Assembly (NCBI GenBank): GCA_021030915.1
Contig: JAGEMR010000023.1
Span: forward strand, 1-64,000
From: Astrothelium macrocarpum
Taxonomy: Eukaryota; Ascomycota; Dothideomycetes; Trypetheliales; Trypetheliaceae
Length of the DNA stretch: 64,000 bases
Direction of reading: 5' to 3'
Position 1 is the first letter of the stretch. The number at the start of each line of letters is the position of its first letter. Below are positions 11,763 to 24,710 of this stretch, piece by piece. Under the pieces are notes generated by a model. It saw only the letters and a program-made list of their open reading frames with translations. It searched no databases and had not been told where the DNA came from. The position numbers and the translations under genes were made by a program.

Positions 11763-13431
11763 GTATAAAGAAAAGTAAATCCATGGTGGCGTTTCTCCCA
11801 ACGTCGCAACAACAATGAATGCGTATGCACATTGGTGATGCAAAGAAATCAGATGTGTAAGACGCGTCTGTAGATCTTCCGGCTGATGCGGCAAAGGAGT
11901 TCCAGGATAGTTGTCCTCCTGTCGGAACGTTGGAAGAGGCGATGGCCCGATCCTTCGCTGGCGGTTGAGCTAACATTGACTGCCAGCAATGAGGCACAAA
12001 ATTGATCTCCAAACCCCTGTTTGAGCCCGAAAACGAAACAACCAATCAAAAGACCAAATCGCCTCGCGTCATGACCAGCCCAAAGCCGCGTGTTTAAAGC
12101 GTGCGTCGTCATACCAGCATCAGTGAATCCGACGCATGGTTCGGTGGATCGCGCCGAGTTCAGCTCCTCGGTAGCTATCTTACCGGTTGGGGCTCGCTTT
12201 GCGCAATCTCGCTCGCGCTCCTGTACACATGTCCTTCTAAAAAACCTTGTCGAAATGTTATCCGAGATGACTCCAACCGTTTTTATTGCGGGTTCAACCC
12301 AGAAGTCGTCGTGGTCTTTTAGAACTGGGAACAGTGATTTTGACAGTCGTCATATATCAGCGGTAACCGCAATTCACAGCACCGTGGGCAGTCCGCGGCC
12401 ATCCTGGATGACGTATTTTTTCTATTTCAAGTTATTCCGCTTAGACTGTTGGATCAAAATAGGTAGCAAGGCTTGTCGATCACACATCGAACAATCAATG
12501 GGCTTGCACGACTACTTGTACAAGACTGCATAGACCTGCGGTCACCTTTGATATGTGCCGGGCTTCGAGGTACTTCCGCCGGTAATCGACAACCTTCCGA
12601 GCAGATGGAAAGATCCTGGGTTGGCTTTTTACATCTTAGTGATGATAATGCGAGCGAAACTAGCGCTCTTTGTAAAAGATGATATATCCTTCTACCCATT
12701 CATGCAAACAGGCTCCAATGTAGGTACTGATTTGTTAAGCTAGAAACTAGTTTCATGTCACGCATGTTCTCGGGACCGGGGATCATAGAATTGTGAAAGA
12801 AATATTCTATACACCTCGTTTAAATGACCGTAAGCAGACACATGACTGCTTATTTCTGATTGTCTATTTCATGCCATTATCTGCCGCTATGCGGCAAAGA
12901 CGCTCTTTGTAGCATTAGCCTAGCTGGGCGGTGTTCCGGTTCTCGATGAATGTTTCAGCCAGGGGAGATCGAGTGGTGAGAGGCTACATTCAGCTCGCAT
13001 GTAAGCACAGGCCCAATGAGATCGGATTGCACCATGTATCAAGGACACCTGGTCACCGTCATCAGCACAAATAGCATCCTATCATACTGCCTGGGGCTTT
13101 CCCTGGCGGACCACTCCCCGCAGCCACGCTCATTAATCCTTCCCGGGCTTACAGTAAGTTCCACACTACTATGATCGACAATACTTTCCAAGCTACATAT
13201 CTATCATCACTTAAACAATCCCCTGCGCCGCTTAACTCTTACCTGTTCAAATCTCCCCGGTGAATGTAACATTTATTAAACTTCCTGGCCCCACGGCCGA
13301 ACATCTTTTTAATCCTGAATTGTAATCAAGCCTCTTCGTCCGCCATTACTTTGAATCTGTCTAGCAATACAATCACGGAGATTCATTTCTACCTTCACCC
13401 TTGTTAGTCAGTACAAGTCATCTTTTAAAAC

Positions 13432-14342
13432 ATGACAACCTTCTCATTCGCCCAGACGGAAAGATCTCTCATGGAGGACCAGCAAAATCTCAATCGTTGG
13501 ATGACCACGGGAGCACCAACAATACCTGTCAGTTCTTACAGCTTTCAACCCCTTCAGGCATCGCAGTCACATCATCTAAATGGCTTTCCCATTTTTTTGG
13601 ACAATTCTTTATCATCGCAATCAAATAGATCGTACGATCATCAACGGCAGTCGCAGGCCCACCAGAGAAATGGGAGCGTTGAGAGCATGCTGGGGCCATC
13701 AACTAGTTCATACTATATGCCGCCTGTTAGCAGTTTACCGACTTTAAATCAGACGTATCCTGGAGCTTTTACAGAAGTAGCAGACAACTACATGTATCCT
13801 CGCCGTCATTCTCCAAATTCATCTCTGGTTGCAGCAACGGAACCGCAAACAACACGCCAGTCACGCTCAGCATCCTTTAATTCAACGGGTGCCTTCGCAA
13901 CGGATGTTTCGCAAGCAGCATCCCACTCGGACTTTTCGAGGGGAGGATCACCCTCAATTACTGACCTTTCGGGTTATGGATATCTCAACGTGGACGGGAC
14001 TTGGTCCTGCGCATTTCCCGGTTGTACTTCAAGGGCTACCTTCACTCGAGGCTGTGACCTCAGAAAGCATTACAAGCGACACACCAAATCACTATTCTGT
14101 CGCCATGAAGGATGCCCTCAAGCGAAAGAAGGAGGATTTTCAAGTAAAAAAGATCGTGCAAGACACGAAGCCAAGCACAATCCTGGAATTCTCTGTGAAT
14201 GGGGAGGTTGTGAACGTGTCTTTAGCAGGGTTGACAACATGGTAGGTCCAGCCAGAGGCTAAAGTTTCACCAAAACAACTCAAGCTTACAATCCCCACAG
14301 AAAGATCATGTAAGAAGGATTCACAGAAAGGGTATTCGATGA
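13432..14342 (+). CDS. C2H2 zinc-finger protein (fungal triple-finger type)
   Basis: Two exons (13432-14241 and 14301-14342) around a 59-nt intron give about 283 aa. The N-terminal ~185 residues are Ser/Gln/Asn-rich and disordered. Three zinc-finger-like units follow from residue ~188: WSCAFPGC with paired His near HYKRH, LFCRHEGC with EAKH, and ILCEWGGC with HVRRIH. The second exon is required: it supplies DHVRRIH, the two histidines of the last finger, whereas reading through the donor gives a premature stop. The fingers indicate a DNA-binding regulator in the nucleus. I do not recognise its targets. It is isolated by gene-poor flanks of 3.8 and 2.3 kb, which may carry its control regions. 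Confidence 0.8.
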
Positions 14343-16606
14343 GAATATGCAACACGTGCGAATTCAAAAATCTGTAACCCAGGTTGCGTTTACCTCCATT
14401 TCACTTTTTGTTTCATCAACTGGTAGCAGGATACCAACATCCGCACCCTTGATGGTCAGCAATCCTTGCTGAGGGCCCCCAAAAATCCACAAACACAACC
14501 ACGTCACTTTGGATTCCCGAGACGTGCCGCATGCACTCCCACGCCCCATCCAGCCTTTGGATATCTGACCAAACAGACATCCTAGGAGAATGTTACTGTT
14601 GCGGTCTTACCGGAGAGTCACGGAGGTGGCACATAATGGGCTTGCATGTTCAGTCTCTGCTGGTACTATCTCAACGTCTGCTTTGCGGGCTCTTACGGGG
14701 TTTCCATTGACAGAAAACCGAACTTGGCTTTGATCGAATTCCAAAAAAGTCTCACCGATTTCTGTGTAACAACCCTACGGAAAGCATCCCGTGTGCGGGA
14801 GTACTAACCGCGTTGGATGTCCTTGTACGTGTCAGGGAATGTTAGTGGGAGGCCTTACAGCAGAGCTGCGTATGAGAATTTGACAGTGCCGGTGCAACTG
14901 GATTACAGGTCAGCCTGCGTGTACGCCACTTAGATGGTCCTAGTCGGGATAGGCTCAAGGAAATCGTTGCGATACGGTCAAAATGCATAGGTGACGCTAC
15001 GTATGTAGAGCCATGACGCTCAACCGAGACAGTCATTAGCGTCAGTAATTCGCAAACTGTCCTAAAATGTTTCTAGACATCCAACTTCGCCGTCAATAAC
15101 TGATATGAAAGGCAACTTGATAATTAGAAAAATTAAATCTGTCAACAGTCCAGCTGCTATACAAAATTGCACACCTATGTCAACTGCAGTTGCGGAAGGA
15201 TGTTTGCCCGTAAGCGCTCATGTTTTACTTGTTGCTTACGGATCGGAGATTTGGAGAGCATTAACACCGTGACGATTGTGGCTGAAGTCGCTTCACAACC
15301 ATGCCACTATATCCACCCTTTTGTCACCGCCATCTCCAAGTCTTTTTTAGCCCTTCAATAATCAGGATCGACTTCCACAGCTGCGGCAAGGAACACGGGG
15401 TAATCGCCTCCATTAAGACCCGACACAGAATCAAATCAGGTTTCCTTCCGACCGCCGAGGCTGAACAATCGATGTTGTCTCCTCATCCACCACATTCCTG
15501 TCGTTGACAACAAATTCAAACAATCATTTCATCGAAAAAATAATATTTGGCCCTTTGATTGCGAGGAGCTCCTCAGCCGGCTGTTGTCGCTTCCGAGCAC
15601 TGCTTGGTTCAAGGAAAATTTTCGGCATTTTCGGCCGAGTTCTTGATAAGCACGACTAAATCTGATTCTGTGCCATTTCATGCTCTCGTGCAATTCTACT
15701 CTATTCTCGAAAGCAACTAGAATCCCAACTAATGCTGCCCCCTGAGGAAGATTGCGCGAGCTGAAAATTTTTACTATTGGATACCAGAGCAGCGGTTTTC
15801 GATCTGATGGGCTTTTCGGCATTAATATGCCGGTTGGACGCTTCTTGATGAACATCCTCGCCTTTGATTAGATTTCCGGTGGATAATTGGAGTTGAGTAA
15901 TACACCAATGCGCACAGTTTCATCACTTGATCAGATCTGTCGAATGGTTTAGAAGATCCGCTAAAAATCCCTCATCCCAATCATAAAATCTACCTGCATT
16001 AAATGGATTAGCACGAATGGTGCATGCACCCCACGAAACTGCCAGCGGCCCGGGTGGGTCTAGTTGTTAGTGGAGCAGGGGCTAAAAGATTACGAATTGA
16101 ACTCCAAATCGAAATCTTCCAAACTTTCTACGCGCTTGTCGGCCCATTGCATCCGCTTGACGCAGCTGGTGCAGCTGGTGACGACGTTCCGGAAAGCTCC
16201 ACTAAACATTAGGGGCTGCAGTAAGAAATCTAGGGAGATTTGATTCGCCGTACACATCTTATTGAAAATCCCAGTATAATTACAAGCGATCAAAGATTTT
16301 CGACGATTTCTTGATAAGGATCCCGAAGATTGAGGCATTTGTTGGGATTGAGTATCGCCTTATCATGCACACGGCGAGCTATATCTCTTGCGGCCTACTA
16401 CAATATTTCTTGTTGCAACTCTGAGCCGAAGCACCATCTTCAGATTAGTCAGCTGTAATGAAGAAAGTAAGGACAATATTGCCATAAAATGTTGCCATAG
16501 CAACCATGATACGCTCCGGTGCTCCCACCACAATGGAGCGACTGTTAGACTTTCAAAAAGTGATTTTCTTTATCATCATTATTATCGTGGGAGCGACTGT
16601 GTTTCA
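14343..16606. other. Gene-poor 2.3-kb region
   Basis: No supportable gene. Short frames on both strands lack motifs. One minus-strand frame at 16090-16338 ends in a protein-like stretch (VTSCTSCVKRMQWADKR) after a CTGCAG acceptor-like site, but no start or partner exon is evident. The right end is the promoter of the SprT-family gene. Confidence 0.4.
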
Positions 16607-18637
16607 ATGGCTCGGTTGTATGAAAACAGCGATGATGAATTGCCTGAACTCCATGATATCATCAATCAGCACGCACGAAAAACATGGCCGCAATCTCAAT
16701 GTCCACCTCAAACAAAAGCTTTCTCCAGAAAGCCGATATTTAAGACATCATCGGAACATGGTAGTCGTGTGGGAAAGAACGGAAGGGACCTTTCGTTAAA
16801 CGCTCGTGATCTTGGGAAACATTCTCCGGAAATGATTTGTCCAGACTCTAAAGGTCCATGGCGAAATTCTCCAAAGCAAATCCAATCTCTATCGCAGACA
16901 GACCTTGGTCCTACCAAGCCAAATTTGGATCTAGAAAGGTCATTGGCTGTACGTGCTACACCTCAAAGATCCGTCAAGCGCAGTGTTAGGTACGAGGACT
17001 CGCAATTGTCTCCGTTTGATGGCGATCAAAACCACTCGAGCTTTGTGAGCGAGTCAGAAGACTCCGCAAAAGACTCCGAAGAAGACTGGCATCAGAATGG
17101 TGTTGCAACCATCTTCGATGAACCAATGATGGCGAAAAGGCGTCCACTGCAAGAACAACCTCTAAATAAGACGGAATCACGTTCTAAACGGCTAGGGAAG
17201 GTCAGAAATGCAGTCCGAGCTAGCCAAACAAAGCTACACTCTGGAATGTCCACTGACATTGATGCTGAAAGACTTTCAAAATTGTTAGTATCAACGTGCA
17301 TGATGACAAGATAGGAATTAATAACATTATAGTTCGCCACCGCGCACACGGTCTCCCAGCAAACAAGTCCAGGACAGTTCATCAACACCACCCTTGCAAA
17401 GGTCATGTACTCCACCAACTGGAGCCTCTCCTAATAATCGCTTGATTTCTCCCAGCAAAAAGCATGTCTCTGTGCCGCTAGCTCCTCATCGGCCAAGTCT
17501 CGATTCTTTCTGGAGCCAGGACATCGTCAATGAATGGACCGAGCAACATTCGCCTCGCAAAATTTTACAATCACCTTCAAAACAGCATTTTCATCATCTG
17601 TTACATGAATTCAAAACGGACGAAGAGGAAGGCTCTCCCACATCACCCACGTCTTCTCCTAGGAAACGTCAGATTCGCAGTCCGAAGAAAACCGACGCGG
17701 AAAAAAGAGTCATGGAAACAAGGAAGATGTTTGAGTCCGAGAAACATGCCATAGCAAGTAAATTCCTGATAGAGCTTGACCAAAAGATCGCTGACGGGAA
17801 AATCGGAAAAATGGCTAATGATGGCACTGGTGTCAAGTTGGAATGGAATCGAAAATTGAATTCGACGGCAGGTAGAGCACATTGGAGGAAGGAGAGCAGA
17901 AGACAAAAGGCATCGCCAGAACAAGAAAAGGGGGAAACTAAGTTTCGGCATGAGGCTAGGATTGAGTTGGCAGAAAAAGTCATCGATTGCGAAGGTAATT
18001 AGCATAAACCCCAGGACCAACATGCATCTTGATTGACGCCTAATAGAACGCCTGATCAACGTTATTGCACATGAATACTGTCATCTTGCCTGCTTCATGA
18101 TAAGTGGCATCAGAGACAATCCTCATGGCAAGGAGTTCAAAGCTTGGTAAGTGAATTTCTATCCCAATAAACTGATCAGTCAGTTAATTCCACAGGGCAC
18201 GTAAATGTACTACCACCTTTGCGCATCGCAACATCGAAGTCACCACCAAACATTCCTACATAATTGATTACAAATACGTCTGGAGTTGTGTTTCCTGTGG
18301 GTCGGAGTACAAACGACATTCAAAATCCATCGACCCTTCAAGGCATGCATGTGGATCTTGCAAATCCAAATTGGTGCAAATTAAGCCAACCCCACGGGGG
18401 GCCAAGGGCCCAAGCGAGTATCAAGACTTTGTCAAGAAGATGTTCAAGAACGTAAAGCAAGAAAACCCGGGAATAAAACATGGAGAGATTATGGAAATTA
18501 TCGGAAGGATGTATAGAGAATCGAAGATTACGCGTGCCCAAAATCAGGAAGAGGCTGAGAAGTCGAAGCATGAACCCACCACGAAATTTGATGGCTTGAT
18601 TAGAGAGTTGGAGATTTTGGTTATTGAAGACGATTGA
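16607..18637 (+). CDS. SprT-like metalloprotease, GCNA/Acrc type
   Basis: Four exons (16607-17283, 17333-17994, 18047-18146, 18196-18637) with introns of about 50 nt give roughly 626 aa. The ATG at 16607 is chosen because longer frames start only at TTG. The N-terminal half is acidic, Ser-rich and disordered, typical of GCNA. The SprT core starts near LDSFWSQDIVNEWTEQ and includes LEWNRKLNSTAGRAHWRKE. Zinc motif HEYCH is at about residues 455-459, with a third His in DNPHGKEF. A C-terminal zinc ribbon has two CxxC pairs (CVSCG and CGSC). Relatives cleave DNA-protein crosslinks during replication. The catalytic motif is split from the ribbon by the last intron, so unspliced frames hide the protease. 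Confidence 0.92.
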
Positions 18638-19421
18638 CGAGGACAACGTTCCTTTGCAGGCGTGAAGCTACACGTCATTCATGAATCAAATCTTCGCTTG
18701 GAGAATTCCCACTACTTCTTTCAGAGGGTCAATCATGGAAACCCAATAGCCAGCGGATGCGATTGTGCAACCGCACCAACATGGCTAATTTTGGTCAATC
18801 GAAAAGAATCCTCCATGATTGGGGCTGGATGGATACCTTAACTATCTTACGCTCAAGTGTAATCATATTTTGACGTGTCACAATAGAGTTGACTTTGTGC
18901 TCATATAACAACAATACGATGAAGAAACGGTCTGAATATGACTCTGGAGACTGACAATTGTGCCCAAATAAGAGCAGGTTGGTCCAATTCCTCCCAAAAC
19001 TTGGGCAAGTGGCAGTTATGAAATCGACGTACCTCAATACCTCGCCATCGCAGAGTTTGAAGCCTGGTAGCAACGGTTTCATCCAGCCATCTGATTGTAG
19101 CGTTGAGTTTTCGCCAAATACCTAAGACTTATGGTATCAGCAGATGCCAGGCTATTAGAAATCGTGTAATCGTTGTCCACGTACAATGACTTGCAAAATC
19201 AAATTCGAATCGCTCGTCCAAATATTGGTCGCAAAAGTGGCACTCTAAAATAGCGGGGAGGTTGACTTCGAATTGGTAATACAACCTACACTACCCCAGA
19301 AGTCACTTACGCTCAACTAAGTCTCAGTAGCTATTTTTTCTACTGGCTCCTGGAGCATCGCTGCTGGTTACTGAACAACTTATATTCATACAAGCTTTCG
19401 CTTTAAATCTCCGACAAAATC
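18638..19421. other. Intergenic region
   Basis: Contains the 3' flank of the SprT-family gene and the promoter of the D-serine dehydratase gene. I see no coding motif in it on either strand. Confidence 0.5.
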
Positions 19422-20979
19422 ATGACTGCGCCGCTCCCGTCTTCTATACTCTACCCAAATGCATCCGAAGCTGCACTCAAGCAGCAATTTTGGGGTCGCT
19501 ATGTCAAAGATGTAAATCCTCCAGCAGCCATTATCGATGCCGCTGTTGTTCGGAAGAATTGCAAGGCGATGCTAGAAACGGTGAGCCACTTGGGTGTTGG
19601 TTTTCGAGCGCATGTGAAAACGCATAAAGTCAGTCAGTCTACAAAATAAATTTGTCAAACTTTCTTGCAAAGACCCAGGGTTGAACGGTTGATTAGACGA
19701 CACAAATCACGCGCCTTCAGATTGGTGACGACACAAAGCAAGTTAATCTCGTCGTCTCAACCGTGGCAGAGGCAGAGCAATTATTACCGTATCTACTAGA
19801 ATGCCAAGGTCACGGAAAAAAAGTCAGCGTAAGTAATCAGAATCCAATTGAGATGCTATTGCTGCATAGGTGGGTATCTTAGTTAAAAAACATTATTGAT
19901 CCATGAACATCAAGGTGCTATACGGCGTACCTCCTCCCCCGTCCAGCTTCCTACGTCTTGGAGCACTGGCTAGACAACTCGGTTCAGAGAGTGTCAGCGT
20001 TCTGCTCGATCACCCCGATACCCTGGACCATTTGGAGCAAGTTTCCAGTAAAGACTGGCCCAGACCGATTTTTTTGTTTGTGAAGGTAGACACCGGATAT
20101 CATCGAGCAGGCGCCGCTCCGGAATCATCTCGTATGAAAGCTATCATCGAGAAAATCGTAGAATACAATCAAGTCTTCTCTCTTCAGGGTATATATAGCC
20201 ATTTGGGCCATAGCTATGGTTTTGGCTCACCAGCGGAAGCACTTGATGGTCTTGTAGCGGAAATTGAGGGAGCCGCAAAAGCTGCCGAAATCGCAGTTGG
20301 AAAAGGCATGGCAGACAAACGGCTTACAATTACCGTTGGAGCTACACCGACTGCAACTGCCGCCCAACACATCTTGGCAGAAAGCCATCTTGCAGAAGCT
20401 CAAAGGGCCAAAGAGTCCATCGAGCAGATGAAGAAGAGTTTTGAGATAGAGCTACATGCAGGAGTCTATCCGGTACTAGATCTCCAACAATTAGCCACGC
20501 GAGCCCGGCCAGCTGAGCAACTGGAGCAAGCATCAACGGACCTCTCGACAAAAAGCCTTGGCTTGCGTATCTCAGTCGAAGTCGCAAGTGTTTACAACGA
20601 TCGAGAGAAGCCACAAGCCTTGGTTGCTGCAGGAACACTTGCACTGGGTCGTGAACCGTGCAAGAGTTATCCAGGTTGGGGGATAGTGACACCATGGCAG
20701 GGCCAAACTTCCGACCCAGCGCCCGGTCCGACGTATAGCGAAGACGACCGCAGAGGATGGATCGTGGGGAAGATAAGCCAGGAACATGGTATCCTCACGT
20801 GGGAGGGGCCGGAGCAAGACATGCGAACATTACATGTTGGTGAGAAACTGATGCTGTGGCCTAACCATGCTTGTGTGGCGGGGTCGGGGTTTGGCTGGTA
20901 TTTGATAGTCGACTCGGAGAAAGATGGGGAGGAGCGCGACATGATCCAAGACGTGTGGGTCCGTTGGAGGGGATGGTAA
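19422..20979 (+). CDS. DSD1: D-serine dehydratase-like PLP enzyme
   Basis: Three exons (19422-19628, 19697-19828, 19915-20979), both introns in phase 0, give about 467 aa. The N-terminal alanine-racemase-type barrel carries the PLP-lysine motif AHVKTHK at the end of exon 1. Exon 3 holds FVKVDTGYHRAG and the PLP-phosphate region ITVGATPT. The C-terminal domain ends with LWPNHACVAGSGFGW, where His and Cys (about 429-431) are the zinc ligands of eukaryotic D-serine dehydratase. The expected reaction converts D-serine to pyruvate and ammonia in the cytosol. D-threonine aldolase shares the fold, but the HxC zinc site favours D-serine dehydratase. Its stop lies only 28 bp from that of the convergent neighbour. 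Confidence 0.9.
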
Positions 20980-21007
20980 AGATAGAGATTAGAAGAAGCA
21001 GACGAAA

Positions 21008-22815
21008 TCAAGTGCCTTCGGAAGCAGTCCGTGCTTCGGAATGACCACTTGAAGTATGAGCTTCAGAACTTGCTCGACTCTTGTCGGTGGATTTGGTCAA
21101 ATCTACCGTTACGGGAGGAGCCTTGGATTTTTCGGCCGCATCTCTTAATTGCGCTTCCAATGGCGGTGCTCGCGTCGTTGCTGCAGGACTGGGACTCTGG
21201 ACGCGTGGCATTTGGTAATCTTGTCCCTTGAGTTCTTTGCAGACTTCGAGGACCATGTCAGTGAGGCGCTGAGTAGCGTCGCGATGGGCCTTGACTTCAC
21301 GTAGCATCCATTTCTCAGCGAGTTCGCGATTCTTGTGTGCAGTGTCGTGAAAAGTGGCAGATGATGATCGCCAAGTCTCCTCTCTGCGATCGTGATTTGT
21401 ATCGGCAGCGACTCTCCTATCTTCCAACCAGCGAACGTCCTCTTTCAATCGCTGAAATTCTACAAGTGTGTGACTATGTTTGACTGCTAGATCTGAGCTT
21501 GCAGTGACATGGTATGACTGCATGACAGCACCGACACGACTTTCTACCTCCTTGAACATGTGTTCCATCCATGTCTTTTTTGCTAGCTCGTCATCGTGTG
21601 CCCTTTTGAAAAAGTCGTACATCCAACCGCCTTGCTCGCGCCATTGCTCACGCCAATCTACAATAAGCCTTTCGAGTTTGTTGGTGGCTGCCGAGGTGTG
21701 ATCTTGCATTCTCCGTTTATGCCACTGAAGTAAATCCTGAAGAGCGGTCGGCGCGTCATCGGATATTAGATCTTCGGGCAGATTTGGCGCGGGCGATTCG
21801 GGCCTTGTGGGTTCAGAAATAGTCCTGGGACGTTTTTCGACGGATATGTCTGAGCTTGCTGGCGTCTCTGGTTCTCTTGGACGTTTACCAAGCTGCTGCG
21901 CGTTGGCAATCGGCTCACGCGACGGGGTTGGCGTGGCATGCGATCCATTTGGAGGACCCATATGTCGTTTGTAAATGCCGACATTGGCACCAGCATTGGA
22001 GGTACCATCGACGGAAATGTTAAAGGCACCATCTGGACCTGTCCCAAAATCGAGCTTGAGCTCGCCCCTGAGTGTGATGTTTGCATGCTCATATTTGAGT
22101 CTCTGCACAAGGTCCGTGACGCGATCGCCAATTTTGGCGAGGATTGCCTTTTGACTATCGGCCGGGTCTGCAACGGTCGAGCTAGCTGCGACGGCCGGTG
22201 TTCCATTAGACTCACTGGAAATAGACGCAGAAGGAGCACGAGGAGCTATAGCAGCCTTGTCCTGTAGAGGGGGATAAGGTGAGGGAGCCGATGTCTGGGG
22301 ATTCGTCGGCATTGTTGATGTGTCGACAAGGTCCAGCAAGGTACCGAGTCTGGCGGGCGCGATCAAGCGTTGGATTGCATAGGGCTGACGAAAGATGGGG
22401 GGGTTGGATAGGTAAAATGGGGCAGTGGTGCTAGCTTGGGCGACGAGAGAAGCGAGCAGCCCGATTCGTCGCTCTAACTCAGCCTGGGCAAGCCTGGCTC
22501 CCACAGCCAGCCCCTAAAAATACCCTCCCTCCCATCCGCCTGCAGCACGCTTGTCGAATCAGACCAACCCGGCGTTTGAACGTGTTTCGACGGCGTTTTG
22601 TTCGCCTGCCCAGCTTGTCGCCTTGCGCATACGGAGGACAGCCGCCGAGCTCTCCACTCAGCTCGAGCCGCATTCGGCGTCATCCTCGCTCTCCTCATCG
22701 TCCCAGTCGACTTCATGTGGACGAGCCCCACTGACCCATTGAGCCTCACGACCATGAGGATATCGCCAAGCTCGTCCCTGGAAGCTTGTCGTTGCGGTGG
22801 AGGTTTAGCTTGCAT
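21008..22815 (-). CDS. Uncharacterised coiled-coil protein
   Basis: I do not recognise the family. The main frame is open from 22513 to 21008. Its upstream limit is a TAG that forms a good acceptor (TTTTTAG). A phase-0 partner exon runs from the ATG at 22815 to a GTATGC donor at 22632, giving about 562 aa. If that exon is wrong, the first internal ATG is at 22312, but the preceding text (LERRIGLLASLVAQAS) reads like protein. Visible features are a Pro/Ser-rich N-terminal third, a nuclear-type basic patch GKRPREPE, and a helical region rich in Trp, Arg and Glu (LQWHKRRMQDH, VDWREQWREQGGWMYDFF) followed by a disordered tail. The start is the uncertain part. Confidence 0.6.
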
Positions 22816-22971
22816 TTTCTAATTATCCAGGGTCTTATCAAAAAACGAAAAAAACCAACACGATCGGCGTGCGTCAGTAGCTTCTCAGCCTACTTGCGCC
22901 GGACCCTTTTTATCTGGAGGCTGCTCTCTATTTCCTTCGTTTCAAAACGTCCTTTGTTTACCAGTCTCGTC
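22816..22971. promoter_or_regulatory. Short divergent promoter
   Basis: If both gene starts are right, the two unknown genes on either side diverge from only ~155 bp. Promoter elements must then be shared or lie inside transcribed sequence. No specific box is claimed. Confidence 0.3.
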
Positions 22972-24710
22972 ATGGCTTTTCAGAGCTTGGGCGAGGAGGA
23001 AGAGGAGGAGAACATTGTGGTTGCTCTTGAAAATGCCCAGTTGGAAGACGAGCCGGAGATTATTACTCTCGATCATCCCCCGGTTCATCCTGTTGCGTTG
23101 ATGCAAGGCGCTTTCGAAGAGTCGATCCTCGAGTCAACTGAACAGAGCGGCTCACAAGAGCAAGCCAAGCAAGACAAGGCCGATCCCATTGCTCGGAGGA
23201 AAAGGCTGTTGGACGTGGACGACAAGGATGAAAGCAATACATCTCGCTGGAAGCAGAGGCCCAATGCCAAATTCCATCCCCTTTGGAAGCTGGTCGCACA
23301 AATCACATTCGGAATGCATCTGCTCCATCAGCAGCTGGCGAAATCAGATGAGGAGGTGGTCAAAATATTGCAGACGCATGTGGATGACATTGACACTTTC
23401 CTTGAAAAGACAAATGAGGACTTTGACCTTGCTATGAAGGATATTGACGAACGCATCCGATACCTGAAGCTACCTCTGGAGCACATGGATGTCTTCGATG
23501 TTATGCTGGACGACAAGCAATTCAGGACCTCCATTATCGATGGAAATGAGAAAATCGAAAAGATCGTCAAGCGGACAGCCAAGGCTATGAATGATAGTCT
23601 CCTCGATGTCAACAAAGGTCTGGAGGCTACTAGTGAGCTTCGGAAATACTTGGAAACTCTTGGACACGACTGGTTCGAGGATAGTGAGGAATTGGCAGAA
23701 ACATATTACGTCATGCACGCAAATGTGGATGGCTGGAGTCGAGCTTTTAGCGATTTAAAAATGAAAGGGAACACATTAGGCGTGACCATGGTGCAATTGA
23801 GTAATATCATTGGGCAAATGTCAAAGCGGGCTGGGATTGCTAGCAGGCGGAACAAGGTATGACCACTTGGTTACAGACGGATTTTGAACGAGGCTGAGTG
23901 TTTTAGCAACAATTGATGAGCCCACCAATGAGTCCAAGGATAGGTCGAATAAATACGCCGCCTCCAACATCCCGATATGCGCCAAAATCAACTGCCCCAA
24001 ACAAGCCACTTCCTCGTGATCCCGATCTTGTCAAACCTGCCGTCGAAGCTACCCTTCCTCACAGCACCTACGCTCCAGAACGTCGGTGGGAACAGCCTAG
24101 AGATATTCCGCAGCCTCCAACCCGAGCCATGGCGCACGGACGACGAGCTCAGAGTCCGGTCCAGATCACAGATTCAAAGAAGAAATCAGAATTGGCCAAA
24201 CGATTCAATGTCCAACGACCACCTCACCCGCTCTGCGCAGAACTGCCAGCCGATAGTATTGCAGACAAACCCAACAGGAAGAACTCGTTCAATGCTCTCG
24301 GTCGAAGATTGTCGCTCAAACGAAATCAAGAAAAGGAATCGCCAACTGCTATTGACTCTGCCTATTCCTCAGGGTCGGACAATAAAAAAGACTTCTCACC
24401 TCTAATATCACCTGAATCCGTTCTATCTTCTCCGACACGCCCGGCGACTCCGCTGGCGCTCTTTCCCGTAGCCTCTGCACCTCTGACGCCATCGGCTGCT
24501 TCAATCAGGAGCAGTGTCGTATATCAGAATCCGAGCCGTTCCACTGCTCCTTCTCCAGTCATCGATCGTCAGCGGTCTGCATCGGCGTCGTTGGTAAGGA
24601 AAAAGCCCAGTCTGGGTAGCGTCAAAGAATTTTTTCATCGGTCGAGGAAACCGGGAAAGCGTAATCTTCCTGTGCTTGGGAAGCTTGATGAAGCCCAGGC
24701 GGTTCCATGA
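22972..24710 (+). CDS. Conserved fungal protein of unknown function, helical core
   Basis: Two exons (22972-23856 and 23907-24710) joined in phase 0 across a 50-nt intron give about 562 aa. The start is the ATG of MAFQSLGEEEEEE; the upstream open frame begins only at TTG. Residues ~95-290 form a continuous helical block with conserved-looking segments (PLWKLVAQITFGMHLLHQQL, YLKLPLEHMDVFDVML). From general memory, similar sequences occur across Pezizomycotina without an assigned role. The second exon is Pro/Ser/Arg-rich and disordered, ending with a basic stretch (KEFFHRSRKPGKR). No membrane segment or catalytic motif is seen. Function unknown. Confidence 0.85.

Larger units (their letters stand above)
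9622..13431. other. Gene-poor 3.8-kb region
   Basis: No gene can be supported with confidence. It holds the Vts1 promoter on the left and probably a long upstream region of the C2H2 factor on the right. Open frames here are short, overlap on both strands and lack recognisable motifs. The best candidate is the minus-strand segment listed separately at 11174-11628. A TTTG tetranucleotide run is at 11743-11762. No terminal repeats or transposase motifs were seen. Confidence 0.45.

Noticed and set aside
12090..12533. 147-codon plus-strand frame
   Set aside because: No motif; overlapped by an opposing frame of similar quality; no neighbouring exon.
15529..15855. 108-codon minus-strand frame
   Set aside because: No family resemblance and no supporting splice structure.
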